From assembly GCA_030430675.1 (NCBI GenBank), contig JAUIKU010000006.1:1-52888 (forward strand): a stretch of 52,888 nucleotides of DNA. Direction: 5' to 3'. This DNA comes from Bacteroidia bacterium. GTDB lineage: Bacteria; Bacteroidota; Bacteroidia; Cytophagales; Cyclobacteriaceae. The position numbers were made by a program, and so were the translations under genes. Shown here piece by piece: positions 42,391 through 50,772 of the stretch. Every line of letters begins with the position of its first letter. Position 1 is the first letter of the stretch. The notes under the pieces are model-generated. The model worked only from the letters and a program-made list of their open reading frames with translations, searched no databases and was not told the origin of the DNA.

Positions 42391-44925
42391 TTACTCCAGC
42401 CCTTTGTTCCGGGACAATACAAATTCCCTGTACCTTCTCCTAATTGCTATAACGTATCCGATCACCAGTAATAGTGTGCCGGACCACAGGATATTTATAT
42501 AAGGTTTTTCAATTGCTTTAAGAATGACGAAGTCTTTTTGAGTGGTGTAGATATCAAAGTCGAAGCTGTCTGTAGCGGGATTTATCTTAGAAAAGGCCAC
42601 TCTTACACCCAGATCGTTGATGACGTCCGGAATTCGGGCGGCTCGTTGATCCCGGATCAGGAAAATTGGCTCCAGCAAATGTTCCTGTTGATCGGCAGCC
42701 ACGGTAATAGAAGCCATTACCGCAATATCTTCATCTCCAAGCTCCAGTCCTTTTACCTGATAAACCCTTCTCACATCGTTCAACTGCGCCACGAAATCAT
42801 TGATATAAAAACGATCACCAATTTTAATATTTACCGAATCCGTATGGGTCCATTCCCTGGTTTCTTCCTCGGTCATATAAGGTGCATACGACAAGTGTGT
42901 ATATAAGTCCTTGGCAACTGCTCTCTTAATATCTGGTGATGCCACCTGACCCATGGAAGCATTTACCTGTATTCTGGGGTATAAGGTAAAATTTTTACCG
43001 TTGCCCTGTTCGTAACGAATTTTGAAATAGATATTTTCCGGTGATATCTCCAGGGTATCTCCTTCGGATTTAACCACATTACCCTTATGCACTACATCTT
43101 CTGCGGCTATCCAATAATAGGGATCATTGGTTGGGCTTAGTACTTCTACCGGGACGTATCCTGGAACTCCTTCAGCCTCTACCGTTCTCCCTTCGTAAAC
43201 CAGTGAATACTTGTCCATTTGCCGGGGCTCGTTCAGAAACAGTATTACATTCTGTAAATTAAATTCATCATCGACCTCTCTGGAAATCAGTAGTCCCGAC
43301 TTATTGAGGGAAACTACTTTGGAGTAACCCGAGGAATACATAATCCCGATCAGCATCATAGCTATTCCAATATGCGCTATTGATCCTCCTGACAGATGCC
43401 AGCTTTCTTTTTTCAGTTCCCATAGAATTTTACCATTGGCTACCACTGAGTATATGGCGGTAACCAGTACTACGATGTATGGGAAATGGGTTACTTCGGT
43501 AATCCACATGACCAATCCACTTACTACCAGGGTGATCAATATGGGGCCCATCAAAATATCTTTCAATTTATTGGGATCCATTTTACGCCACCAAAAAAAC
43601 TGACCGGTACCAGATAGCACCGCTAGTACCACTGCAAACCACAGTTGAAATTTTGTATAGTAGGTGACCTGATCAGCAGGCAATGCTATGTTTGATTCAA
43701 TCCCCAGACCACTTAAAACACTGTTATAAACGGGGAATGAGGTGGCCACCAGTACCTGAAAACCCATCAGGCACAGGGTGGTAGCTCCGATGAAAATCCA
43801 AAACTCGCGGCTGTAGGTAGAAACTTCTTTCTGTGAAACTGGAATCTGTTTCCATCGGCGAACCATAAGTATTACAGACAACAGGGTAAACGCCAGCAAA
43901 TAAATTAGCAGCTGGCCTGAAAGCCCCAGGTCGGTAAAAGAGTGTACTGAGGATTCTCCCAGAATACCACTTCTGGTAAGAAAAGTAGAATACAATATCA
44001 AAATGAATGTGGCTACCACCAAAATCACGGAAGTCTTTAGGGCAGTATTGCTTTTGCGGTAGGTGATCATGGTATGGTATGAAGCCACCAGTACCAGCCA
44101 GGGAACATATACGGCATTTTCTACCGGGTCCCAATTCCAGTAGCCACCAAAATTAAGGGTTTCGTAGGCCCAGTAAGCGCCCATCAGGATGCCCACTCCT
44201 AATACCATGGCGGAGAACAATGCCCAGGGCAGTGCCGGTTTAATCCATTCTCTAACCTTTCCTGTCCATAAGCCAGCCACACAATAAGCAAAGGGTACCA
44301 GGGTAGTGGCAAAGCCCAGGAACAGGGTAGGGGGATGAATCACCATCCAATAGTTCTGCAGAAGTGCATTGAGACCAGTGCCGTCTTCCGGAACAAAATC
44401 GGGGTTCATCTGAAATACCGGGGCATCCAGCATGGCATCCCTCAGCAGAATGAATGGGGTGCTACCGATCTTTACGTTGAAAATAACCACTCCCAGAATC
44501 ATTGAGGCCAGAAACCCCTGAACCAGTGAGAAAATAGTCATCACAGGACCTTTCCATAAATTGTTGGTACGTAGAATCACAATACCCAGAACCACGTTCC
44601 AAAATATCCACAGCAGAAAGCTTCCTTCCTGCCCTTCCCAAAAACAGGAAATCATATAGTATACCGGCAGTTGTCGGGAGCTGTGGCTCCATGCATAGTG
44701 GTACTCGAAGTAGTGGTTGTAGACTATGTAGTAAAGGCAAACAACTACCGATACCACTGCCACCGCATGAATATAAAATGCCCATTGGGCGTAGGACAGC
44801 CAGCCTTCTTTCTGAAGGTCATCGCCCACTACCGATTTGTAAAAAGCAAATGCGGCCACCAATGCCGATACAAAGGCGATAATGATGGAAAGTTGTCCTA
44901 GGTTACCAATAAATGTGTGTATCAT
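42391..44925 (-). CDS. ccmF: Cytochrome c-type biogenesis protein CcmF
   Basis: CcmF is the membrane core of the heme lyase that attaches heme to apocytochrome c. The 844-residue protein has many membrane helices and the heme-handling WWD domain, visible as NFGGYWNWDPVENAVYVPW. It also has the periplasmic-histidine region MVIHPPTLFLGFATTLVPFA and the FLTRSGILGESSVHSF segment. A soluble C-terminal region of about 260 residues follows the last main helix block, with one more helix at the end. It starts 25 nt behind ccmE. ccmG and ccmH, which usually work with it in system I, are absent from this window. Confidence 0.96.
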   Translation of the reverse strand: MIHTFIGNLGQLSIIIAFVSALVAAFAFYKSVVGDDLQKEGWLSYAQWAFYIHAVAVVSVVVCLYYIVYNHYFEYHYAWSHSSRQLPVYYMISCFWEGQEGSFLLWIFWNVVLGIVILRTNNLWKGPVMTIFSLVQGFLASMILGVVIFNVKIGSTPFILLRDAMLDAPVFQMNPDFVPEDGTGLNALLQNYWMVIHPPTLFLGFATTLVPFAYCVAGLWTGKVREWIKPALPWALFSAMVLGVGILMGAYWAYETLNFGGYWNWDPVENAVYVPWLVLVASYHTMITYRKSNTALKTSVILVVATFILILYSTFLTRSGILGESSVHSFTDLGLSGQLLIYLLAFTLLSVILMVRRWKQIPVSQKEVSTYSREFWIFIGATTLCLMGFQVLVATSFPVYNSVLSGLGIESNIALPADQVTYYTKFQLWFAVVLAVLSGTGQFFWWRKMDPNKLKDILMGPILITLVVSGLVMWITEVTHFPYIVVLVTAIYSVVANGKILWELKKESWHLSGGSIAHIGIAMMLIGIMYSSGYSKVVSLNKSGLLISREVDDEFNLQNVILFLNEPRQMDKYSLVYEGRTVEAEGVPGYVPVEVLSPTNDPYYWIAAEDVVHKGNVVKSEGDTLEISPENIYFKIRYEQGNGKNFTLYPRIQVNASMGQVASPDIKRAVAKDLYTHLSYAPYMTEEETREWTHTDSVNIKIGDRFYINDFVAQLNDVRRVYQVKGLELGDEDIAVMASITVAADQQEHLLEPIFLIRDQRAARIPDVINDLGVRVAFSKINPATDSFDFDIYTTQKDFVILKAIEKPYINILWSGTLLLVIGYVIAIRRRYREFVLSRNKGLE

Positions 44926-44950
44926 ATGCCTGTGAAGCTGGCAGAGGAAG

Positions 44951-45361
44951 CTATGAGTTGATGGCTATCTCCTGTTCCTGGTATTTGGATGGACATTTAA
45001 GCAAGATCTTGTCTGCCACAAAAAGCTCATCGTGGTAGGCCCCAATCACCACCACCTGTTCAGATCTCAGAAAATCAACTGGCATGGGTTCGGGATAGTA
45101 TACTTTTTGTTCTTTCATATCAGCGTCCACCATTACGAAAGAGAAAGAGAGTTTATCTGCGGCGGGTTCAATTCCCACGACGTCGCCGTCATCTGCTTTT
45201 TTCAAAGTGCCCACCACATGAATTTTACTGTCATTACCCGAAAACGCCATTTCCTGTGCCTGGCGGAAGGTCACATAAGAACTGGCATCTCCAGCGGTAC
45301 TGATGATGATTCCGATTGCTGTGGCAATTACCACAATTCCAAGAATATGTGATTTTTTCAT
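44951..45361 (-). CDS. ccmE: Cytochrome c maturation protein CcmE, cysteine (CxxxY) type
   Basis: CcmE is the periplasmic heme chaperone of cytochrome c maturation. The 136-residue protein has one N-terminal anchor helix (residues 6-24) and a small OB-like barrel (IHVVGTLKKADDGDVVGIEP; VVIGAYHDELFVADKILLK). In the classical form a histidine in HxxxY binds heme covalently. Here the motif reads CPSKY, with Cys123 in the place of His and Tyr127. Such cysteine-type CcmE proteins are known in some archaea and sulfate reducers and, as I recall, in Bacteroidota. The residues are visible; heme attachment to Cys123 is inference. It lies between ccmD and ccmF. Confidence 0.92.
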   Translation of the reverse strand: MKKSHILGIVVIATAIGIIISTAGDASSYVTFRQAQEMAFSGNDSKIHVVGTLKKADDGDVVGIEPAADKLSFSFVMVDADMKEQKVYYPEPMPVDFLRSEQVVVIGAYHDELFVADKILLKCPSKYQEQEIAINS

Positions 45362-45399
45362 AGTTAAATTTACGGAACCATAAAATTAACTAAACTAAC

Positions 45400-45633
45400 T
45401 CAAGAATTCCCTGATTCGCGCTCCAATTTGCCAATGCGCCTATCTAAAATCACCGCGTAGCCAATCATGCCTATCAATACCGTGGTAATGACCGCCACTA
45501 CCACATAGATTTTACCATCCGCGCGAAATTGATCGGCCATCTCGACCCTGGTGTTTTCAGGGCCCTGATAATCCTGTTGGCCCGAAACGTTGAGGCTAAT
45601 CAACAATAGAATGACAAGGAAAGCTTTTTTCAT
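45400..45633 (-). CDS. ccmD: CcmD-like small membrane protein
   Basis: The 77-residue protein has a cleavable-looking signal (MKKAFLVILLLISLNVSGQ), a short acidic stretch, and one membrane helix (about 43-63, IYVVVAVITTVLIGMIGYAV) followed by a basic tail, LDRRIGKLERES. Position between ccmC and ccmE, a single membrane helix and a basic end match the CcmD-like proteins of Bacteroidota, though sequence similarity to proteobacterial CcmD is slight. It probably helps release heme-loaded CcmE from CcmC. Confidence 0.75.
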   Translation of the reverse strand: MKKAFLVILLLISLNVSGQQDYQGPENTRVEMADQFRADGKIYVVVAVITTVLIGMIGYAVILDRRIGKLERESGNS

Positions 45634-45644
45634 AGTATTTAAAT

Positions 45645-46304
45645 TTAATCATCCCATTTGTTTGTCAGGTTTTGGATGCGAATTCCCAGAGTGGAAAACC
45701 ACACACCCAGTAGTGTCCAGCCAATCACTGCTGGATAAAATACCGCCCGTAAGCGGTTATCCAGGTCAATATCGCCAAATGAGGCATTGCCACCACTCCC
45801 GGGATGCAGGGAATCGGTTTGTGCCGGTAGTATATATAATAACGGAATTAAGGTAGCAAACGCCAGTATGTTATAAACCGCTGAAATTCGTGAACGCTGC
45901 TGGGGATCTTTTAAAGAGCCTCGAAGTATCAGATAGGCGGCATAAATCAACAAAGCTATAGCGGCATTATTTTGTTTGGGGTCCCCGCTCCAGGCAGAAC
46001 CCCAGGTAAATTTTGCCCAGATCATTCCTGTAAGCAGACCGAGAACACCAAACAGAATACCGGATTTGGCAAACTCACTGGCGGCAGTATCGCGCACTGC
46101 TGCTGGTTTAATAATATATCCTACTGAATAAATGCCGGATATCAACAGAAGGATCATCATACTTGGCCATAAAGCTGCATGAAAGAATGTATTGCGAATG
46201 GATTCGTTCAGGATATGCAGTCGAGGTACATCCATTAGCAGTCCCCCGATCACTACATAAAGCAGCAACAGAACACAGAGATATTTCCACCAATTTTTTT
46301 TCAT
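45645..46304 (-). CDS. ccmC: Cytochrome c maturation protein CcmC (heme transporter/handler)
   Basis: CcmC presents heme to CcmE. The 219-residue protein has six membrane helices and a WWD-like segment, AKFTWGSAWSGDPKQN, which is degenerate compared with the proteobacterial WGxxWxWD motif but, as I recall, like other Bacteroidota CcmC. Near the end, a periplasmic loop carries QTDSLHPGSGG with the likely heme-ligand His. It starts at ATG 46304, ten bases behind ccmB, and precedes ccmD. Confidence 0.92.
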   Translation of the reverse strand: MKKNWWKYLCVLLLLYVVIGGLLMDVPRLHILNESIRNTFFHAALWPSMMILLLISGIYSVGYIIKPAAVRDTAASEFAKSGILFGVLGLLTGMIWAKFTWGSAWSGDPKQNNAAIALLIYAAYLILRGSLKDPQQRSRISAVYNILAFATLIPLLYILPAQTDSLHPGSGGNASFGDIDLDNRLRAVFYPAVIGWTLLGVWFSTLGIRIQNLTNKWDD

Positions 46305-46314
46305 GGCATTGCGG

Positions 46315-46983
46315 TTAACTTCTCCATAAGTACGGAAACAAGATTATGGCCAAAGCGCATACGATAGCATCAATGGAGGCGATAACAGCCAGTTCATCGT
46401 AGCTGCTTGACCATGCCAATCCGTCAACTGCATTTTTGGAGATCTTGATACTCATCAGCAAAACCGGGATAAGCAAGGGCAATCCAAGCACTGCATGTAA
46501 GGACTGATTGTTTTGTGCCTTGGCGGCGATACTGGAAACCAACGACAATATGGTAGCCATTCCAATGGACCCCAGGATAATACCTAGTACAAACAACCAT
46601 GGACTTTGTACCGGGTTCCCAAGGACCAGTCCATACAGTCCAAACCCCAAAAGGCCCAGTACGATCAGCAGGCCACTATAATACATTATTTTGGCGGTGA
46701 TAATACTTTGACCACTCGCCACCAAATAATAGTAGGTCATCAAGCCCGAGGAATCGTGCAAAAAACTTTTTGCAACCGCACTTACCGCACTAAATAGCAG
46801 AATGATCCAAAACAGTGCGTTCCAGGTTACCGGTTGCAGTTGAGCGGTTTGGGGATTAAAACTGAGATAACAGATGAAAATAGTTCCGGCCAGGTATAGT
46901 AAAATGCCGTTGAGGGCATACTTCTGTCGTAGTTCAATTTTAACTTCTTTCTTAAGTAACCCTGATATCTCGGTGAACAGCAT
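46315..46983 (-). CDS. ccmB: Heme exporter-type membrane subunit CcmB
   Basis: The 222-residue protein has about six membrane helices and a CcmB-type start, LLKKEVKIELRQKYALNGIL. The pattern LPLLIPVLLMSIKIS in the fifth helix is typical of CcmB. It forms the membrane part of the ABC unit that helps release heme-CcmE. The partner ATPase gene ccmA, usually adjacent, is not in this window. ccmB heads the ccmBCDEF run and lies 54 nt behind cysQ on the same strand. Confidence 0.92.
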   Translation of the reverse strand: MLFTEISGLLKKEVKIELRQKYALNGILLYLAGTIFICYLSFNPQTAQLQPVTWNALFWIILLFSAVSAVAKSFLHDSSGLMTYYYLVASGQSIITAKIMYYSGLLIVLGLLGFGLYGLVLGNPVQSPWLFVLGIILGSIGMATILSLVSSIAAKAQNNQSLHAVLGLPLLIPVLLMSIKISKNAVDGLAWSSSYDELAVIASIDAIVCALAIILFPYLWRS

Positions 46984-47037
46984 AGCGGCGAGATTAACCT
47001 AAGCCAGCTGAAAGCTAACAAAGAATTAATGAATGAC

Positions 47038-47808
47038 CTAAAAGCCCAGGCATAAAAAGCTTCCGTTCAGCAGACTGGGTTTATTATAGGTAAAACGTTT
47101 CGGGCCGGTACCGATTAAAACTTTTCCACCGGCCGCTTCCACTACCGCCTGCCCGGCCGCGGTATCCCATTCCATAGTCGGGCCATGCCGGTAATAAATA
47201 TCTGCCTTGCCTTCAGCCACCATACAGAATTTCAAAGAACTACCCCGTGAAATACTCTCCACTACCTGGTACTCTTCCAGTACTACCTCTTCTTCCGGGG
47301 ATGGATGAGATTTACTGCGAACCGCAATCCTTTCAGTACCACTGTTATTTACCTGAATTTGTCTGGGAGTGGCACCTTGCTCTGTCATAAAGGCTCCCTG
47401 ACCCTTTTCTCCAAAATAGGTAGTGTCTTTAACCGGAACATGTACAACCCCGAGCACCGGTAGGCCATCCTCAATCAATGCGATATTGACGGTGAATTCT
47501 CCGTTTCTTTTAATGAATTCCTTGGTGCCGTCCAGGGGATCTACCAACCAGAATTTTTGATATTGCTCTCTTTCCTGATAAGGGATTTCCCTTCCTTCTT
47601 CAGAAATAATGGGAATTTCGGGATAGGCATCGTTCAGCTCTTTAAAAATTACCTTGTGGGCCTCCTTATCAGCCAGGGTTAACGGTGAACTATCACTCTT
47701 AAAATCAACTACCTGCGAAAAATCGGCGTCGTGGTAAATATTTAATATAGCTTTACCTGCTAATTTGGCAATTGATACTATTTTTGCCACTTGAATTTCG
47801 TTTTTCAT
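47038..47808 (-). CDS. cysQ: 3'(2'),5'-bisphosphate nucleotidase
   Basis: CysQ hydrolyses PAP, the by-product of PAPS use, to AMP. The 256-residue inositol-monophosphatase-fold protein has ISEEGREIPYQ (first metal site, Glu), LVDPLDGTKEFIKRNGEFTV (the DPLDGT signature) and WDTAAGQAVVEAAGG (second metal/substrate site). It starts at ATG 47808 and diverges from cysC-cysD-cysN across 95-122 bp with overlapping promoter elements. PAP removal thus sits opposite the genes that create PAPS. Confidence 0.96.
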   Translation of the reverse strand: MKNEIQVAKIVSIAKLAGKAILNIYHDADFSQVVDFKSDSSPLTLADKEAHKVIFKELNDAYPEIPIISEEGREIPYQEREQYQKFWLVDPLDGTKEFIKRNGEFTVNIALIEDGLPVLGVVHVPVKDTTYFGEKGQGAFMTEQGATPRQIQVNNSGTERIAVRSKSHPSPEEEVVLEEYQVVESISRGSSLKFCMVAEGKADIYYRHGPTMEWDTAAGQAVVEAAGGKVLIGTGPKRFTYNKPSLLNGSFLCLGF

Positions 47809-47834
47809 GAGGATTGTGCTCTTTTTTAGGGCTT

Positions 47835-47864
47835 CAAAGGTACTAAATATTTGAATAGTTTAAA
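47835..47864 (-). promoter_or_regulatory. Predicted promoter of cysQ
   Basis: On the minus strand TACCTTTG (47842-47835) fits TAnnTTTG exactly. TTTA (47864-47861) lies 18 bases upstream, three of four bases of TTTG. A start near 47830 would give a leader of about 22 nt. It overlaps the TTTAAA of the cysC promoter. Confidence 0.5.
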
Positions 47865-47890
47865 ATTTTCAATAATTAATACTATTTTTG
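47859..47890 (+). promoter_or_regulatory. Predicted promoter of cysC-cysD-cysN
   Basis: TATTTTTG (47883-47890) fits TAnnTTTG. TTTA (47859-47862) lies 20 bases upstream as a possible -33. The palindrome TTTAAA (47859-47864) provides the -33 of both this promoter and the divergent cysQ promoter. A start near 47897 leaves about 34 nt to the GTG at 47931. Confidence 0.45.
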
Positions 47891-47930
47891 TGCTTCTCTA
47901 ATTTTGAAACAACCCAATATAGTACACAAA

Positions 47931-48527
47931 GTGGAACACATCTATCCAATATTCGATACCATCCTCAATCAGCAACAGAAGGAAAAACTAAATCAGCAGA
48001 GGGCACTGGTCATTTGGATGACCGGGTTATCGGGGTCGGGGAAAAGTACTCTGGCCCGCAGCCTGGAGAATAATCTTTACGAAATGGGATTCCTGACCAA
48101 ACTATTGGACGGAGATAATTTACGATCCGGAATCAACAACAACCTGGGATTCTCTGATGAGGATCGTACGGAAAACATTCGAAGAGCAGCGGAGGTCTCC
48201 AAGTTATTTGCACAATGCGGAGTGGTCACCATATGTTCACTGATCAGTCCCACCATCGCCATCAGGGAAATGGCCCGGGATGTGATTGGGGACGATCTTT
48301 TTTGTGAAGTATTCATCAATTGTCCCCTGGAGGTATGTGAGCAAAGGGATGTAAAGGGACTTTACGCGAAAGCACGTAAAGGAGAGATCAAAAAATTTAC
48401 CGGGATTGATGCCCCTTTTGAAAGCCCCGCTAATCCGTCTATAGAGATCCGCACTGATCTTCACAGTATTGAGGAGTGTCAGACGCAACTTTTGGATAAC
48501 ATTCTACCCCGAATAAAGTATCAGTAG
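47931..48527 (+). CDS. cysC: Adenylylsulfate (APS) kinase
   Basis: CysC phosphorylates APS to PAPS. The protein has the P-loop WMTGLSGSGKSTLARSLE, the LLDGDNLRSGINNNLGF APS-binding region, and the CPLEVCEQRDVKGLYAKARK segment with IKKFTGIDAPFE. The frame is open from a TTG at 47904. I prefer the GTG at 47931 (VEHIYPIFDTI): the predicted promoter would leave only about 7 nt before the TTG, and homologues start near an xxIYPIFD sequence. That gives 198 residues; with the TTG it is 207. It leads cysC-cysD-cysN. Confidence 0.93.
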   Translation: MEHIYPIFDTILNQQQKEKLNQQRALVIWMTGLSGSGKSTLARSLENNLYEMGFLTKLLDGDNLRSGINNNLGFSDEDRTENIRRAAEVSKLFAQCGVVTICSLISPTIAIREMARDVIGDDLFCEVFINCPLEVCEQRDVKGLYAKARKGEIKKFTGIDAPFESPANPSIEIRTDLHSIEECQTQLLDNILPRIKYQ

Positions 48528-48540
48528 ATTTTAATTTCAT

Positions 48541-49446
48541 ATGTATTCCTATAATCTAACCCATTTAAAGCAACTGGAATCAGAGGCTATTTTTATCATG
48601 CGGGAAATCGCATCGCAGTTTGAGCGCCCCGTGTTACTCTTTTCCGGAGGCAAGGATTCCATTGTAATGGTTCGGCTGGCCCAGAAAGCTTTTTGGCCGG
48701 CAAAAATTCCTTTCCCGTTGATGCACATAGATACCGAGCATAATTTTCCTGAGACCATAACCTTCAGGGATAAACTGGCAGACCAGGTCGGCGCTCGTCT
48801 CATCGTAAAGAGCGTGCAGGATTCAATTGACCAGGGAAGGGTGGCAGAAGAAAGCGGCACCAATGCCAGTAGAAACAACTTGCAAACCACCACCTTACTG
48901 GACGCCCTGGAAGAGTTGCAGTTTGACGCCGCTTTCGGGGGAGCCCGCAGGGATGAGGAAAAGGCGCGTGCCAAAGAAAGATTCCTTTCTCACCGCGATG
49001 AGTTTGGGCAATGGGATCCCAAAAACCAACGGCCGGAGTTATGGAATTTACTGAATGGAAGAAAACAACCAGGTGAACACTTCAGGGTATTTCCAATCAG
49101 TAACTGGACCGAGATGGATGTGTGGCAATATATCGCCCTGGAAAATCTGGAAATACCAAGCATCTATTTTAGTCATAAGCGGGAGGTATTGGACCGCAAT
49201 GGGATCTTACTGGCCAAATGCGACTATATCAGTGTAATGGAGAACGAAGCCTATTCCGAACGGGTGGTCAGGTTCCGGACAGTAGGAGATATGACCTGTA
49301 CCGGCGCTGTGGAGTCCGACGCTGCCAGTGTGGAAGAAATAATCCAGGAGGTTGCCTCTGCCCTGGTTACTGAAAGAGGGGCCAGAGCGGATGACAAGCG
49401 ATCGGAAGCGGCCATGGAAGACCGCAAGAAAGAGGGCTATTTTTAA
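48541..49446 (+). CDS. cysD: Sulfate adenylyltransferase subunit 2
   Basis: CysD is the ATP-sulfurylase subunit that makes APS from sulfate and ATP, driven by the GTPase CysN. The 301-residue protein has the PP-loop LFSGGKDSIVMVRLAQKAF near residue 37, the FGGARRDEEKARAKE region, and the NWTEMDVWQYIALENLEIPS motif. The C-terminal AASVEEIIQEV ... RKKEGYF stretch is normal. It starts 13 nt behind cysC and 30 nt before cysN. Confidence 0.97.
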   Translation: MYSYNLTHLKQLESEAIFIMREIASQFERPVLLFSGGKDSIVMVRLAQKAFWPAKIPFPLMHIDTEHNFPETITFRDKLADQVGARLIVKSVQDSIDQGRVAEESGTNASRNNLQTTTLLDALEELQFDAAFGGARRDEEKARAKERFLSHRDEFGQWDPKNQRPELWNLLNGRKQPGEHFRVFPISNWTEMDVWQYIALENLEIPSIYFSHKREVLDRNGILLAKCDYISVMENEAYSERVVRFRTVGDMTCTGAVESDAASVEEIIQEVASALVTERGARADDKRSEAAMEDRKKEGYF

Positions 49447-49476
49447 ATAATTGAATAACGAACATTAGAACAGGAG

Positions 49477-50763
49477 ATGTCTGACAACAATCAAATCAGT
49501 TCGGAAAAATACCTTAACATGGACCTGCTCAGGTTTACCACCGCAGGTAGTGTTGACGATGGAAAGAGTACATTAATAGGCCGATTATTATTTGATTCCA
49601 AAGCCATTTTTCAGGATCAGATGGAAGCCATCGAAAAGACCAGTGAGAAAATGGGAGATGGTTATGTGAATCTGGCACTGCTTACCGATGGCCTCAGGGC
49701 TGAGAGGGAACAGGGTATTACCATAGATGTAGCCTACCGGTATTTTGCCACACCCCGGCGTAAATTTATCATCGCCGATACCCCGGGTCATATACAGTAT
49801 ACCAGAAATATGGTCACAGGTGCTTCCACTGCCAATTTGGCTATTGTACTGGTAGATGCCCGTCATGGCGTGGTGGAGCAGACCAATCGACATGCCTTTA
49901 TTGCTTCATTATTGCAAATCAAACACCTGGTATTATGCGTTAACAAGATGGATCTGGTGGATTATGACCAGGATGCCTTTAACAAAATTGTTGAAGATTT
50001 TGAGACCTTCAGCCATAAATTGGATATCCCTGATATCCACTACATACCCATCAGCGCATTGAAAGGGGATAACGTGGTTACAAAATCCGAAAGTATGCCC
50101 TGGTACGATGGATCTACATTGCTCTATGTATTGGAGAATGTACATATTGCCAGCGACATGAACTACGTTGATTGCAGATTCCCGGTTCAAAGGGTTATCC
50201 GTCCTCAGTCAGATGATTTTCATGACTTCCGGGGTTATGCCGGAAGAATTGAAGGTGGCGTATTTAAGCCCGGAGATGAAGTGATGGCTTTGCCCTCCGG
50301 ATTTACCAGTACCATTGAATCGATCAGGACAATGGATCAACAGTTGAAGGAGGCATTTCCACCTATGTCGGTGGTGATGACACTCAACGACGAAATCGAC
50401 ATCAGTCGGGGGGATATGATCGTTAGAACCAACAATCAACCCCACATTGGTCAGGATATTGAACTCATGGTATGCTGGCTGAGCGACAAACCAATGAATC
50501 CCAGGGGTAAGTATGCCATTAAACACACTACCCAGGAGCTTCGATGTATCGTAAAGGACATTCGCTATAAGGTGAATATCAATACACTCCATAGAATTGA
50601 AGATGACCTGGTACTTGGTTTGAATGATATTGGCAGAATCGCCATTCGCACCACTCGTCCCTTATATTACGACAGCTACCGGCGGAATAGGTCTACCGGC
50701 AGCGTAATCCTGGTGGATGAATTTACCAACGAAACCGTTGGAGCGGGGATGATACTTACCTAA
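49477..50763 (+). CDS. cysN: Sulfate adenylyltransferase subunit 1
   Basis: CysN is the EF-Tu-like GTPase that powers CysD. The 428-residue protein has G-domain motifs GSVDDGKSTLIGRLL (G1), REQGITIDVAYRYF (G2), ADTPGHIQYTRNM (G3) and CVNKMDLVDYD (G4), followed by two beta-barrel domains. It has no fused APS kinase; a separate cysC supplies that activity. An AGGAG directly abuts the ATG at 49477, too close for a normal Shine-Dalgarno. pheS starts nine bases after its stop. Confidence 0.97.
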   Translation: MSDNNQISSEKYLNMDLLRFTTAGSVDDGKSTLIGRLLFDSKAIFQDQMEAIEKTSEKMGDGYVNLALLTDGLRAEREQGITIDVAYRYFATPRRKFIIADTPGHIQYTRNMVTGASTANLAIVLVDARHGVVEQTNRHAFIASLLQIKHLVLCVNKMDLVDYDQDAFNKIVEDFETFSHKLDIPDIHYIPISALKGDNVVTKSESMPWYDGSTLLYVLENVHIASDMNYVDCRFPVQRVIRPQSDDFHDFRGYAGRIEGGVFKPGDEVMALPSGFTSTIESIRTMDQQLKEAFPPMSVVMTLNDEIDISRGDMIVRTNNQPHIGQDIELMVCWLSDKPMNPRGKYAIKHTTQELRCIVKDIRYKVNINTLHRIEDDLVLGLNDIGRIAIRTTRPLYYDSYRRNRSTGSVILVDEFTNETVGAGMILT

Positions 50764-50772
50764 ATTTACAGG

